In this document: positions 34,777 through 43,391 of the stretch, one piece after another | How the letters are laid out: each line of letters opens with the position of its first letter | Position numbering within the stretch: position 1 is the first letter of the stretch | Assembly: GCA_965243335.1 (NCBI GenBank) | Contig: OZ251545.1 | Coordinates: 2,976,001 to 3,040,000 of the forward strand | DNA: 64,000 nt | Origin: JAJDXW01 sp965243335 | GTDB taxonomy: Bacteria; Pseudomonadota; Gammaproteobacteria; HK1 | Reading direction: 5' to 3' | Notes under the pieces: generated by a model | Told to the model about the DNA's origin: nothing | The model's database searches: none | Seen by the model: only the letters and a program-made list of their open reading frames with translations | Position numbers and translations under genes: made by a program

Positions 34777-35487
34777 ATGCCGGAAGCCAGGGACAACCGA
34801 TCCGGGCCGCCCGCGGGCGGCGCGCCGCCCGTGGGAGGCGCGCTCGCCGGCCTCTCGCCCTTCGCCCACCGGCTGAAGGCGGCCGACGAGGGGTTCTTCC
34901 GCTTCGAGAGCGCCCTGAACCTCGCCGCCGCGCTCGTCATCCTCGCGGTGATGTTCATCGGCGTGTTCCAGGTCTTCGGGCGCAAGCTCATCAATCTGCC
35001 CGTACCGGGTTACGTCGACGTCATCGAATTCGTGATGACCGTGTTCGCCTTCCTCTCCATCGCGTACACGCAGCGCCTCGGCGGCCACGTCCGGATGGAG
35101 ATCATCCTGAAGCGGTTCCGGGGGCGGGCCCTGTGGATCGTCGAAGCGTTCGGCACGATCCTCGCCATCGGGATCGTCGCGATCCTCGCCTGGTTCGGCT
35201 ACGAGCACTTCCTGCGCGCATGGAGCATCGGCGACAGCACCATCGACATCGAGATCCCCCTGTGGCCGTCGAAGCTCCTGGTGCCCGTGGCGTTCGCGAT
35301 CCTGCTGGTGCGGCTGGTCATCCAGCTCGCGGGCTTCGTCCGGCTCGCGGGCCGGCCGAAGGCGGAGCCCGTCGGGATCCCCCTCATCGAGACGGTGGAC
35401 GAGCAGGCCCAGCACGAGATCGAGACCGGGCTCGCCGGCGAAGCGGACGGGGGCCGCGAAGCGGCTCCGGGAAACCTTCGAAGATGA
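34777..35487 (+). CDS. dctQ: TRAP transporter small permease (DctQ family)
   Basis: 236 residues from ATG 34777. Four membrane segments (about residues 48-68, 82-100, 124-146, 172-192), as expected for DctQ, with the family segment YVDVIEFVMTVFAFLSIAYTQRLGGHVRME between the first two helices. An N-terminal Pro/Gly-rich 40 residues and a 45-residue acidic C-terminal tail exceed the minimal length. It pairs with the large DctM subunit. Its TGA overlaps the ATG of a small ORF (ATGA) that bridges the gap to dctM. Confidence 0.92.
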   Translation: MPEARDNRSGPPAGGAPPVGGALAGLSPFAHRLKAADEGFFRFESALNLAAALVILAVMFIGVFQVFGRKLINLPVPGYVDVIEFVMTVFAFLSIAYTQRLGGHVRMEIILKRFRGRALWIVEAFGTILAIGIVAILAWFGYEHFLRAWSIGDSTIDIEIPLWPSKLLVPVAFAILLVRLVIQLAGFVRLAGRPKAEPVGIPLIETVDEQAQHEIETGLAGEADGGREAAPGNLRR

Positions 35488-35666
35488 GCGCGTCGAAGAT
35501 GATCACGCGCCCACCGGCTCGTGATCGTGGAAACGGGCAAGCCCGGGTCATGAGCCGGATCATGAAGGGGCCTGCCTCTTCCAGGAACGCGGGCGTCCCG
35601 TTCGTACCGGCCGATCTTTCTTCGCCGGGCCGGCACGGCGGGGTTCGCCGGCGGGAGAACGGCTGA
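35484..35666 (+). CDS. Possible 60-residue bridging ORF between dctQ and dctM
   Basis: ATG 35484 overlaps the dctQ stop (ATGA), and its TGA (35664-35666) overlaps the dctM ATG (TGATG), so one frame spans the 178-bp gap exactly. The predicted peptide (MSASKMITRPPARDRGNGQA at its start) is basic and low-complexity, without homologue I recognise. Part of the DNA (35578-35602) is a half copy of the interspersed repeat. It may serve only to keep ribosomes coupled from dctQ to dctM after repeat insertion. Coding function is unproven. Confidence 0.35.
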   Translation: MSASKMITRPPARDRGNGQARVMSRIMKGPASSRNAGVPFVPADLSSPGRHGGVRRRENG

Positions 35667-36967
35667 TGGACGAGCTCACCATCGGCCTCATCGTGACCGG
35701 CGGGCTGCTGGTGCTCGTCTTCCTGGGGGTGCGGGTGTTCGCGGCCGCGTCGCTCGCGGGCCTCGTCGGGATGGTCTGGCTCATCGGCTGGGACGCGGGG
35801 GCGGGGATCGTCGGCACCGTGCCGCACTCGAAGTCGGTCAACTACGTGCTGAGCGTCCTGCCGATGTTCATCCTCATCGGCTTCGTCGCGTACCACGCGG
35901 GGCTCACCCACGCCCTCTTCAATGCGGCGCGCGCGTGGTTCGGCTGGGTGCCGGGAGGGCTCGCGGTGGCGAGCGTGTTCGCGACGGCCGGGTTCGCGGC
36001 GGTCTCCGGGGCGAGCACCGCGACCGCCGCCGTCTTCAGCCGGGTCGCGATCCCCCACATGCTGGAGAACGGCTACAGCCCGCGCCTCGCGGCCGGGGTG
36101 GTCGCGGCGGGGGGCACCCTCGCGTCGCTCATCCCGCCGAGCGCGATCCTCGTCATCTACGCGATCATCGTCGAGGAGTCGGTCGGCACCCTGATCCTCG
36201 CCGGCTTCCTGCCCGGCATGGTGTCCGCCCTCATCTACGCGGCCCTCATCATCGGGCAGTGCGCCGTGCGGCCCGAGCTCGGCCGGCCCATCGGGCTGCC
36301 CCCGCTCCGCGAGCGGCTGGCCACCGTCCCCCCGACCATCCCCATCTTCGCGGTCGTCGCGATCATCTTCAGCGCGATGTACGCGGGGTGGGCGACCCCG
36401 ACCGAGGCCGGCGCGCTCGGGGCGTTCGTGGTGATGTGCATCGCGATCTACCGGGGGATGCGCTGGCCGGCCCTCAAGAGCGCGCTGCTGGAGACCGCGA
36501 AGCTCACCGTCATGATCTTCGCCCTCATCTGGGGGGTGCTGATCTTCGTCCGCTTCCTCGGCTTCGCGGGGCTCCCGGAAGCGTTCGCGACGTGGCTGGT
36601 GGAGCTTCCCCTGCCCGCGGTGGTGACCATGATCTTCATCCTGCTCGGCTACGCCGTGCTCGGGATGTTCATGGACGCGATCGGGATGCTCCTTCTCACC
36701 CTGCCGGTCGTCTACCCGGCGGTGGTCGCGCTCGGCTACGACCCCATCTGGTTCGGGATCATCGTGGTCAAGATGTGCGAGGTGTGCCTCATCACCCCGC
36801 CGGTCGGGCTCAACTGCTACGTGGTGGCGGCGGTGCGGCCGGACATTCCGCTGGCGGAGGTCTTCCGGGGGATCCTCCCGTTCTTCCTCGCCGACGCGGC
36901 CACCGTCGGCCTCTTCCTCGCCTTTCCCGAGATCGTGCTCTGGCTGCCGAACCTCGTGAATAGCTGA
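35666..36967 (+). CDS. dctM: TRAP transporter large permease (DctM family)
   Basis: 433 residues from ATG 35666. About 12 hydrophobic segments cover nearly the whole chain. DctM signatures include PMFILIGFVAYHAG (about 69-82), ATAGFAAVSGASTATAAVFSRVAIP (the first conserved reentrant region), ASLIPPSAILVIYAII, the middle ATPTEAGALGAF, and MCEVCLITPPVGLNCYVV near the C-terminus. It is the ion-coupled transport subunit of the TRAP importer. Last gene of the dctPQM operon; convergent with rdgB after 176 bp that hold no gene. Confidence 0.95.
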   Translation: MDELTIGLIVTGGLLVLVFLGVRVFAAASLAGLVGMVWLIGWDAGAGIVGTVPHSKSVNYVLSVLPMFILIGFVAYHAGLTHALFNAARAWFGWVPGGLAVASVFATAGFAAVSGASTATAAVFSRVAIPHMLENGYSPRLAAGVVAAGGTLASLIPPSAILVIYAIIVEESVGTLILAGFLPGMVSALIYAALIIGQCAVRPELGRPIGLPPLRERLATVPPTIPIFAVVAIIFSAMYAGWATPTEAGALGAFVVMCIAIYRGMRWPALKSALLETAKLTVMIFALIWGVLIFVRFLGFAGLPEAFATWLVELPLPAVVTMIFILLGYAVLGMFMDAIGMLLLTLPVVYPAVVALGYDPIWFGIIVVKMCEVCLITPPVGLNCYVVAAVRPDIPLAEVFRGILPFFLADAATVGLFLAFPEIVLWLPNLVNS

Positions 36968-37143
36968 GCCGGGGCGGAACGGGGTTCGCCCGCGGGCGGG
37001 CGGAGCGAGCGTCGGCGGCGCTCCAGCGGAAGGCCGGTGGCGGCGCACCGGGTAGAGCCGGCGGCGCGCCGGAGAGCTGGCGCGGGCGGTGCAAGAGCCG
37101 ACACGAGAGCCGGCGCGAGGACCGGTGCGGCGGCCGGCGGGCC

Positions 37144-37749
37144 TCAGCTTGCCGGGGCGGCCGGCATCATCGCCCGCAGCGCCCGAAGCGCCTGGCCGCG
37201 GTGGCTGAGCGCATCCTTGCCTTCGGGGTCGAGCTCGGCCGCGGTGCGCCCGGCGACCGGGTCGAGGAAGAGCGGGTCGTATCCGAAGCCGTTCGCGCCC
37301 CGCGGGGCTTCGAGCACCCGCCCCGCCCAGGTTCCGTGGGCGATGAGGGGCACGGGGTCGCGCGGATGCCGCATCCAGACCATCGCGCACTCGAACCGCG
37401 CGGTGCGCTCGCCTTCCGGCACGCCCGCGAGCGCCCGGAGCAGCTTCTCGTTGTTGGCCGCATCGCCGCCCCCGGGGCCGGCGTACCGGGCGGACCGGAC
37501 GCCGGGCGCGCCGCCGAGGGCATCGACGACGAGCCCGGAGTCGTCGGCGAGGGCGGGCCGCCCGGTGCGTTCCGCCGCGTGGCGCGCCTTGAGGATCGCG
37601 TTCTCGACGAAGGTGAGCCCGCCCTCCGGGGGCGGCTCGACCCCGAACTCGGACTGCGCCGCGACCTCCCACCCGAAGCCGTCGAGCAGGCGCTCGATCT
37701 CCCGGAGCTTGCCGCGGTTGCCGGTCGCCGCGACGAGGACCCGGCTCAC
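37144..37749 (-). CDS. rdgB: XTP/dITP diphosphatase (Ham1/RdgB)
   Basis: 201 residues from GTG 37749. It removes non-canonical purine nucleoside triphosphates (ITP, XTP) from the nucleotide pool. Family motifs: VLVAATGNRGKLREIERLL (about 4-22), FVENAILKARHAA, LADDSGLVVDALGGAPGVRSARYAG (about 68-92) and the substrate loop GFGYDPLF with SHRGQAL near the C-terminus. The GTG overlaps the rph stop (GTGA), so the two genes are translationally coupled, the usual rph-rdgB order. Confidence 0.96.
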   Translation of the reverse strand: MSRVLVAATGNRGKLREIERLLDGFGWEVAAQSEFGVEPPPEGGLTFVENAILKARHAAERTGRPALADDSGLVVDALGGAPGVRSARYAGPGGGDAANNEKLLRALAGVPEGERTARFECAMVWMRHPRDPVPLIAHGTWAGRVLEAPRGANGFGYDPLFLDPVAGRTAAELDPEGKDALSHRGQALRALRAMMPAAPAS

Positions 37750-38462
37750 CCCCCGAGCGCCCGCCGCTGGGCCTCGAGGATCTCCTCGATCCCGGCGCGG
37801 GCGAGCGACAGCATCGCGTCGAGCTCCGGGGCCCGGAACGCATGCCCCTCGGCCGTGCCCTGGATCTCGATGAACCCGTCGTTCTCGTTCATGACGACGT
37901 TCATGTCCGTCTCCGCCTCCCGGTCCTCGGCGTAGTCGAGGTCGAGGACCGGCCGACCCCGCCAGATCCCGACCGAGACCGCCGCGACCTGCCCGTGCAG
38001 CGCCTCGCGCCCGCCGGGCGCGCGCAGGGTCGCGACCGCGTCCGCGAGCGCGACGTAGGCGCCGGAGATCGCGGCGGTGCGGGTTCCGCCATCCGCCTGG
38101 ATGACGTCGCAGTCGAGGTGGATGGTCCGTTCGCCGAGGGCCTCGAGGTCGACGACCGCCCGGAGGCTCCGCCCGATGAGCCGCTGGATCTCCAGGGTCC
38201 GCCCCCCCTGGCGCCCGCGCGCGGCCTCGCGGGCGGTGCGCTCGCTCGTCGAGCGGGGAAGCATCCCGTACTCGGCGGTGACCCACCCGGAGCCGCGCCC
38301 GAGGAGGAATCGGGGTACTCGCTTCTCGACGCTCGCGGTGCAGATGACCCGGGTATCGCCGAACTCGACGAGCACCGACCCTTCCGCGTGCCGGGTGTAG
38401 TGGCGGGTCATCCGCACCGCCCGCATCTCGTCCGGGCGGCGGCCGCTCGGCCGTTCGTGCAT
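37746..38462 (-). CDS. rph: Ribonuclease PH
   Basis: 238 residues from ATG 38462, the same length as E. coli RNase PH; an upstream in-frame ATG (38474) would add four residues. This phosphorolytic 3'-5' exoribonuclease trims tRNA 3' ends. RPSGRRPDEMRAVRMTRHYT (about 4-23), GSVLVEFGDTRVICTASVE, SERTAREAARGRQGGRT and HLDCDVIQADGGTRTAAISG are highly conserved. It is followed by rdgB with a 4-bp overlap and is divergent from yicC. Confidence 0.97.
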   Translation of the reverse strand: MHERPSGRRPDEMRAVRMTRHYTRHAEGSVLVEFGDTRVICTASVEKRVPRFLLGRGSGWVTAEYGMLPRSTSERTAREAARGRQGGRTLEIQRLIGRSLRAVVDLEALGERTIHLDCDVIQADGGTRTAAISGAYVALADAVATLRAPGGREALHGQVAAVSVGIWRGRPVLDLDYAEDREAETDMNVVMNENDGFIEIQGTAEGHAFRAPELDAMLSLARAGIEEILEAQRRALGG

Positions 38463-38637
38463 CCGCGTCTCCATGCTGGCGAGGAAGCGATCCGGGAGGC
38501 CGGGAGCGGTCCCGGCGGCGGCCGGGCGCCCGACGGCTCGGGGCCGGCACGGCGGATCATACATGCACGGCGCCCGCCGCCCCGAGGAGGGAACCGGCCC
38601 CGCCGGCCGCCGGCCAACTGTTAGGATCCGGCCCGCC

Positions 38638-39534
38638 ATGGTCCACAGCATGACCGCGTTCGCGCGCGAAGAGATCGACGCCGACTGGGGCGCCGCGGCC
38701 TGGGAGCTGCGTTCGGTCAACCACCGCTATCTCGACGTATCGCTCCGTCTGCCCGAGGAGCTGCGATCGCTCGAAGCCGGGGTGCGCGAGCGCGTGGCGG
38801 CGAGGGTCCGGCGCGGGAAGGTCGATTGCAGCCTCCGGGTCCAGCCGGCCGCCGGTCGCGGCGGAGCGGGGTTCTCGCTCGATCTCGACCTCGCGAGCCG
38901 GCTCCTCGACGCGACGCGGAAGGTGGAGGCGGCGGCGCGACGGGCGCCCCGGACACCGGGCGGCCTCCCCCTCCTTCCTCCCAGCGCACTCGACGTGCTG
39001 CGCTGGCCCGGGGTCGTGGAGCCGCCGGGGATCGACCGCGAGTCGGTCGGAAGCGCGGCGCTCGGGCTGCTCGACCGGGCGCTCGACACCCTGGTGGCCG
39101 CGCGGGCGCGGGAGGGAGCGAAGCTCGGCAGCCTGGTGGCCGGGCGGTGCGAGGAGGTCGCGAGCATCGCGGCGCGCGTGCGAGCCGCGCTCCCGGAGGT
39201 CCAGGAGAGATACCGGGCCCGGCTCCTCGCCCGCCTCGACGAAGCGCGGGTAGACGCCGACCCGGACCGGCTCGCCCACGAGCTGGTGATGTTCGCGAGC
39301 CGCACCGACGTCGCCGAGGAGCTGGACCGGCTCGATGCCCACGTTACGGAGGTCCGCGACGCGCTCGGGAGCGGCTCCCCGATCGGACGGCGCCTCGACT
39401 TCCTCATGCAGGAGCTCCAGCGCGAAGCCAATACCCTGGGGTCGAAGTCGGCCGACCCGGACACCACCCGGGCGTCCGTCGACCTCAAGGTGCTCATCGA
39501 GCAGATGCGCGAGCAGGTCCAGAACGTCGAGTAG
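38638..39534 (+). CDS. yicC: YicC family endoribonuclease
   Basis: 298 residues from ATG 38638. Family start MVHSMTAFAREEI, then WELRSVNHRYLDVSLRLPEEL (about 24-44), ARVRRGKVDCSLRVQ, and the C-terminal domain IGRRLDFLMQELQREANTLGSKS followed by LKVLIEQMREQVQNVE. E. coli YicC is reported as an RNase that acts on structured small RNA. A Ala/Pro-rich insertion occurs near residue 100. It precedes gmk by 12 bp, and divergent rph lies upstream; this is a conserved gammaproteobacterial neighbourhood. Confidence 0.94.
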   Translation: MVHSMTAFAREEIDADWGAAAWELRSVNHRYLDVSLRLPEELRSLEAGVRERVAARVRRGKVDCSLRVQPAAGRGGAGFSLDLDLASRLLDATRKVEAAARRAPRTPGGLPLLPPSALDVLRWPGVVEPPGIDRESVGSAALGLLDRALDTLVAARAREGAKLGSLVAGRCEEVASIAARVRAALPEVQERYRARLLARLDEARVDADPDRLAHELVMFASRTDVAEELDRLDAHVTEVRDALGSGSPIGRRLDFLMQELQREANTLGSKSADPDTTRASVDLKVLIEQMREQVQNVE

Positions 39535-39546
39535 CGCGGCGACGCG

Positions 39547-40179
39547 GTGAACGCGGTTCGAAGCACCGGCCTCCTGTTCGTGATCGCCGGACCCTCGGGG
39601 GCCGGCAAGACCTCCCTCGTCCGCGATCTCGTCGGGCGGGCCCCGGGGGTCGAGATATCCATCTCGCACACCACCCGACCCGCCCGGCCCGGCGAGCGGG
39701 ACGGACGCGAGTACCACTTCGTGGGCGAGACCGCCTTCCGCCGGCTCGCGGACGGGGGCCGGATGCTGGAGACCGCGCGGGTGTTCGGAAACTGGTACGG
39801 CACCTCCCGCGACTGGGTCGACGAGCGGAGGCGGCGCGGGGCGGACGTCCTGCTCGAGATCGACTGGCAGGGCGCCGCGCAGGTGCGGGAGAAGGACGCC
39901 GAGGCGATCACCATCCAGATCCTCCCCCCGTCCGTGGAGGCGCTGGAACACCGGCTCCGGGAGCGCGGGCAGGACGACGAGGCGAGCATCGCCGGACGGA
40001 TCGCGAGCGCGGGCCGCGAGATGTCCCACTACCCCGACTTCGACTACCTCGTCGTCAACGAACGGTTCGAGGACGCCCTGGGCGAGCTGGAAGCCATCGT
40101 CCGGGCGGAGCGCGCCCGGACCCGGGCGCGGGCAAGGCGCATGGCCGCCTTCCTGGACCGCCTGGCTTCGACCGAATGA
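39547..40179 (+). CDS. gmk: Guanylate kinase
   Basis: 210 residues from GTG 39547, 12 bp after yicC. It phosphorylates GMP/dGMP with ATP. P-loop FVIAGPSGAGKTSL (about 11-24), GMP-binding SISHTTRPARPGERDGREYHFV (about 38-59) and EIDWQGAAQVRE are intact. Length matches the E. coli enzyme (207). In enterics rpoZ and spoT follow; here neither is found in the next 1 kb and a luciferase-like monooxygenase gene appears instead after a 243-bp gap. Confidence 0.97.
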   Translation: MNAVRSTGLLFVIAGPSGAGKTSLVRDLVGRAPGVEISISHTTRPARPGERDGREYHFVGETAFRRLADGGRMLETARVFGNWYGTSRDWVDERRRRGADVLLEIDWQGAAQVREKDAEAITIQILPPSVEALEHRLRERGQDDEASIAGRIASAGREMSHYPDFDYLVVNERFEDALGELEAIVRAERARTRARARRMAAFLDRLASTE

Positions 40180-40422
40180 CGCCCGTGACGCCCTGCTCCC
40201 TCTCCCTCCTCCTCTCTCGCCTTCCTCCCCGGCCCTGGCTTCTGCACCGTCGATTCACCGCTCGCTCCGGGTGGCGGCAGGGGGCCTGGCCGGTCCGGGA
40301 GCCGGCGGACCTCATGGGTCAGGTGCTCGGGCGACGTTGAGGATGGAGACGATACCTGTCCGAAGTCGTCCGATGGGTTACCCTTGGCCTCGGTCTCTCG
40401 ACCTCGGTAAGGAGCGCGCACG

Positions 40423-41463
40423 GTGAAGCTGGGTCTGGTGGCGGGCTACTCGCCTGCGGAAATGTCAGTGCCGATGGACCTCATCCTCGAAGCGGAGAAC
40501 CTCGGCTTCGACTCGGTGTGGACCTCGGAGGCGTGGGGCTCGGATGCGGTCACCCCCGCCGCGTGGATCCTCGCCCGGACGTCGCGCATCCACGTCGGCA
40601 CGGCCATCATCCAGATGGGGGCGCGGGCCCCCGCCTGCGCCGCGATGACCGCGATGACCCTGGACGCGATGTCGGGCGGGCGGTTCGTCCTCGGGGTGGG
40701 GCCGAGCGGCCCCCAGGTCATCGAGGGCTGGTACGGCGTCCCCTACGGCCGCCCCCTCACCCGGACCCGCGAGTACATCTCGATCATCCGCAAGATCCTC
40801 GCCCGCGAGGAGCCGCTGACCCACGAGGGCGAGCACTACCAGATCCCCTACCGGGGCGAGGGCGCGTCCGGGCTCGGAAAGCCGCTCCGCAGCATCCTGC
40901 ACGGCAACCGCGGGCTTCGCATCTTCACCGGGGCGTTCACCGAGAACGGCCTTCGCACGAGCGCCGAAGTGGCGGACGGGGTGTTCCCGGTGTGGATGAA
41001 CCCGGAGCGCTTCGACCTCTTCGAAGGCCCGCTGAAGGAAGGGTTCGAGCGGGCCGGGAACGGCAAGGGCCTCGATACGTTCGAGATCGCCCCCTTCGTC
41101 GAGGTGGTGGTGGACGACGACCTCGAGCGCGCGCGCCGGGTGGTCCGCGAGCACCTCGCCCTCTACGTCGGCGGCATGGGGGCGCGGAGCAAGAACTTCT
41201 ACAACGACTACACGAAACGGCTCGGATACGAGGCGGCGGCGGTCGAGGTCCAGGACCATTTCCTCGCCGGACGCCGGGCGGAAGCCGCCGCCGCGGTGCC
41301 CGACCAGCTCATCGACGACGTGGCCCTCGTCGGCCCGGCGGACCGGGTCCGGGACCGGCTGGCGCGGTGGAAGGAGGCGGGGGCGCGCCGGCACGTCGGG
41401 TCGCTGCTCGCCCGGCACACGACGGCGGAGGCGGCCCGCCTGCTCGCGGAGGAGCTCCTGTAG
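40423..41463 (+). CDS. Luciferase-like (LLM class) flavin-dependent oxidoreductase
   Basis: 346 residues from GTG 40423. The TIM-barrel of the bacterial luciferase superfamily is seen from MKLGLVAGYSPAEMS, AENLGFDSVWTSEAWGSDA (about 28-46), VGTAIIQMGARAP, the family hallmark DAMSGGRFVLGVGPSGPQVIEGWYGVPY (about 85-112), and REYISIIRKIL. Members use FMNH2 or coenzyme F420. The LGVGPSGPQVIEGWYG-type motif is frequent in F420-linked members, but the cofactor is not decidable here. Substrate unknown. Single gene, convergent with glnA across a strong shared hairpin. Confidence 0.88.
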   Translation: MKLGLVAGYSPAEMSVPMDLILEAENLGFDSVWTSEAWGSDAVTPAAWILARTSRIHVGTAIIQMGARAPACAAMTAMTLDAMSGGRFVLGVGPSGPQVIEGWYGVPYGRPLTRTREYISIIRKILAREEPLTHEGEHYQIPYRGEGASGLGKPLRSILHGNRGLRIFTGAFTENGLRTSAEVADGVFPVWMNPERFDLFEGPLKEGFERAGNGKGLDTFEIAPFVEVVVDDDLERARRVVREHLALYVGGMGARSKNFYNDYTKRLGYEAAAVEVQDHFLAGRRAEAAAAVPDQLIDDVALVGPADRVRDRLARWKEAGARRHVGSLLARHTTAEAARLLAEELL

Positions 41464-41610
41464 CCCGGCCGGCGACCGGCGACCGCTGGCGCGGTCGCCT
41501 GGCGATTCCTCGGGGCGGACTGGTCGAGCCTCGCTGAGGGCCGGGACGCCCGGGGCTCCCGGCCCCGCGCGCCGGCACCGTCGGCGCGACCGTTCCGAGC
41601 CCCGATTTGC

Positions 41611-41641
41611 CGGAAGGGGCGCCGCGCCGGCGCCCCTTCCG
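41611..41641. terminator. Bidirectional hairpin between LLM gene and glnA
   Basis: CGGAAGGGGCGCC-GCGCC-GGCGCCCCTTCCG is a perfect 13-bp stem with a 5-base loop located 10 bp from the glnA stop. It can act on transcripts from both convergent genes. No T tract is present on either side. Confidence 0.7.
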
Positions 41642-41651
41642 TTCACCCCGG

Positions 41652-43070
41652 CTAGATGTGGTAGTAGTGGAAGAACTCCGCCGGGACCGGGTGGAGGAAC
41701 ACGTCGCGCGACTCCTGCTGCTTGAACGCGATGTAGTGGTCGATCACGTCCTGGGTGAAGACCCCGCCCTCCAGCAGGTAGTCGTGGTCGCCGCCGAGCG
41801 CCTCCACCGCCTCCTCCATCGAGGACGGGACCTGGGGAATGTTCCCCGCGTCCTCGGGCGAGAGCTCGTAGATGTCCGTGTCCGTGGGGTCGCCGGGGTC
41901 GATCCGGTTCCGGATCCCGTCGAGGCCCGCCATCATCATCGCGGAGAACGCGAGGTACGTGTTGGCGGAGGGGTCCGGGGGCCGGAACTCGATGCGCTTG
42001 CTCGCCGCCGACGTCTCGTAGGTCGGGATCCGCACCGCCGCCGAGCGGTTGCGCTGCGAGTAGGCGAGGTAGGTCGGCGCCTCGAAGCCGGGCACCAGGC
42101 GCTTGTAGGAGTTGGTCGTCGGCGCGCAGAACGCGAGCAGCGACGGTCCGTGCCGGAGGAGGCCGCCGATGTAGTGGCGGGCGAGCTCCGAGAGCTCGGC
42201 GTAGCCGTCCGCGTCGTAGAAGAGCGGCGTGTCGCCGAGCCAGAGCGACTGGTGCACGTGCATCCCGGTGCCGTTGTCCCCGAACAGGGGCTTCGGCATG
42301 AAGGTCGCGGACTTGCCGTGCGCGAGGGCCACGTTGCGCACGATGTGCTTGTACCACTGGGTCTCGTCCGCCTTCTGGCGCAACGTGCCGAAGCGGGTCG
42401 CGATCTCGCCCTGTCCGCCGGTCGCCACCTCGTGGTGGTGCACCTCGAACTCGATGCCGATCCGGCCCATCTTCTCCGCCATCTCCCAGCGGATGTCGGA
42501 GAGCTTGTCGAAGGGCGGCACCGGGGTGTAGCCCTGCTTCGGCGGGATCTTGTAGCCGGTGTTGGCGCCGTCCTCGTTGCGTCCGGAGTTCCAGTCCGCC
42601 TCGTCGGACTCGACGACGTGGAACGAGGAGTTGATCTTGAGGCCGAACTGCACGTGCTCGAACAGGAAGAACTCGAGCTCGGGGCCGAAGAACGCCTTGT
42701 CGGCGATGCCGGAGGCCTCGAGGTAGCGCTCGGCCTTGGTCGCCACGTGGCGCGGGTCGCGCGAGTAGTTGTCGCCGGTGATCGGGTCGTGGACGTTGCA
42801 GATCAGCTTCAGGGTCGGCTCGGACTCGGTCGGGTCGATCCGGGCCGTGGCGAGGTCCGGGCGCAGCAGCATGTCCGATTCGTCGATCGACTGGAAGCCC
42901 CGCAGGCTGGACCCGTCGAAGCCGAGACCGCGCTCGACGATGCTCTCGTCCACCCGGGACGCGGGGATCGAGAAATGCTGCCAGCGACCGATGAGGTCGG
43001 TGACGAGCAGGTCCACCCGCCGTATGTCGTTGTCCTTGATGATTGCCTGTACATCGGCAAGTGTCGCCAT
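41652..43070 (-). CDS. glnA: Glutamine synthetase type I
   Basis: 472 residues from ATG 43070 (E. coli GlnA, 469). It makes glutamine from glutamate, ammonia and ATP, as a dodecamer. Conserved pieces: GLGFDGSSLRGFQSIDESDM (about 49-68), the metal ligands in FFGPELEFFLFE and EFEVHHHEVATGGQGEI, FMPKPLFGDNGTGMHVHQSLW, and AYSQRNRSAAVRIP. The adenylylation loop is present as DIYELSPEDAGNIPQV with its Tyr, so GlnE-type control is likely. No sigma54 site was found upstream; a triple 11-bp repeat lies in the leader region. Confidence 0.97.
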   Translation of the reverse strand: MATLADVQAIIKDNDIRRVDLLVTDLIGRWQHFSIPASRVDESIVERGLGFDGSSLRGFQSIDESDMLLRPDLATARIDPTESEPTLKLICNVHDPITGDNYSRDPRHVATKAERYLEASGIADKAFFGPELEFFLFEHVQFGLKINSSFHVVESDEADWNSGRNEDGANTGYKIPPKQGYTPVPPFDKLSDIRWEMAEKMGRIGIEFEVHHHEVATGGQGEIATRFGTLRQKADETQWYKHIVRNVALAHGKSATFMPKPLFGDNGTGMHVHQSLWLGDTPLFYDADGYAELSELARHYIGGLLRHGPSLLAFCAPTTNSYKRLVPGFEAPTYLAYSQRNRSAAVRIPTYETSAASKRIEFRPPDPSANTYLAFSAMMMAGLDGIRNRIDPGDPTDTDIYELSPEDAGNIPQVPSSMEEAVEALGGDHDYLLEGGVFTQDVIDHYIAFKQQESRDVFLHPVPAEFFHYYHI

Positions 43071-43156
43071 CGTTCGGTACCTCTCATGCCATCCAGCCGC
43101 GGCCCGGCGATGGGGCGGCGGCTGCCGAGTGGGCGGGTGCGATCCGCATCGGCCCC

Positions 43157-43189
43157 GGGTCGATTCCGGGTTGATTCCGGGTCGATTCC
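43157..43189. repeat. Three 11-bp direct repeats upstream of glnA
   Basis: GGGTCGATTCC, GGGTTGATTCC and GGGTCGATTCC follow each other without gaps, about 87-120 bp upstream of the glnA ATG. Spacing of one helical turn puts identical faces on the same side of DNA, as in cooperative operators. The rest of 43071-43391 holds only the divergent promoters of glnA and erpA. Confidence 0.8.
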
Positions 43190-43391
43190 GGGGGCCGATC
43201 CCAAGGCAGGCCCCGGGCCGGCCGGGGCGGTGCGATGCCGAATCGCGGGAGGGCGTATGTTGGGATAGCGGGGCGGGAATTTCAACCGCCCCCTCCTCGA
43301 GGGCCGCGGCCCCGGCGGCGCGGCCTTGCCGGCGCCGCGCCGCCGGGAACCCCGGAACCCCGGCCCCTCGGACGGTGCTACACTTCGCGCC

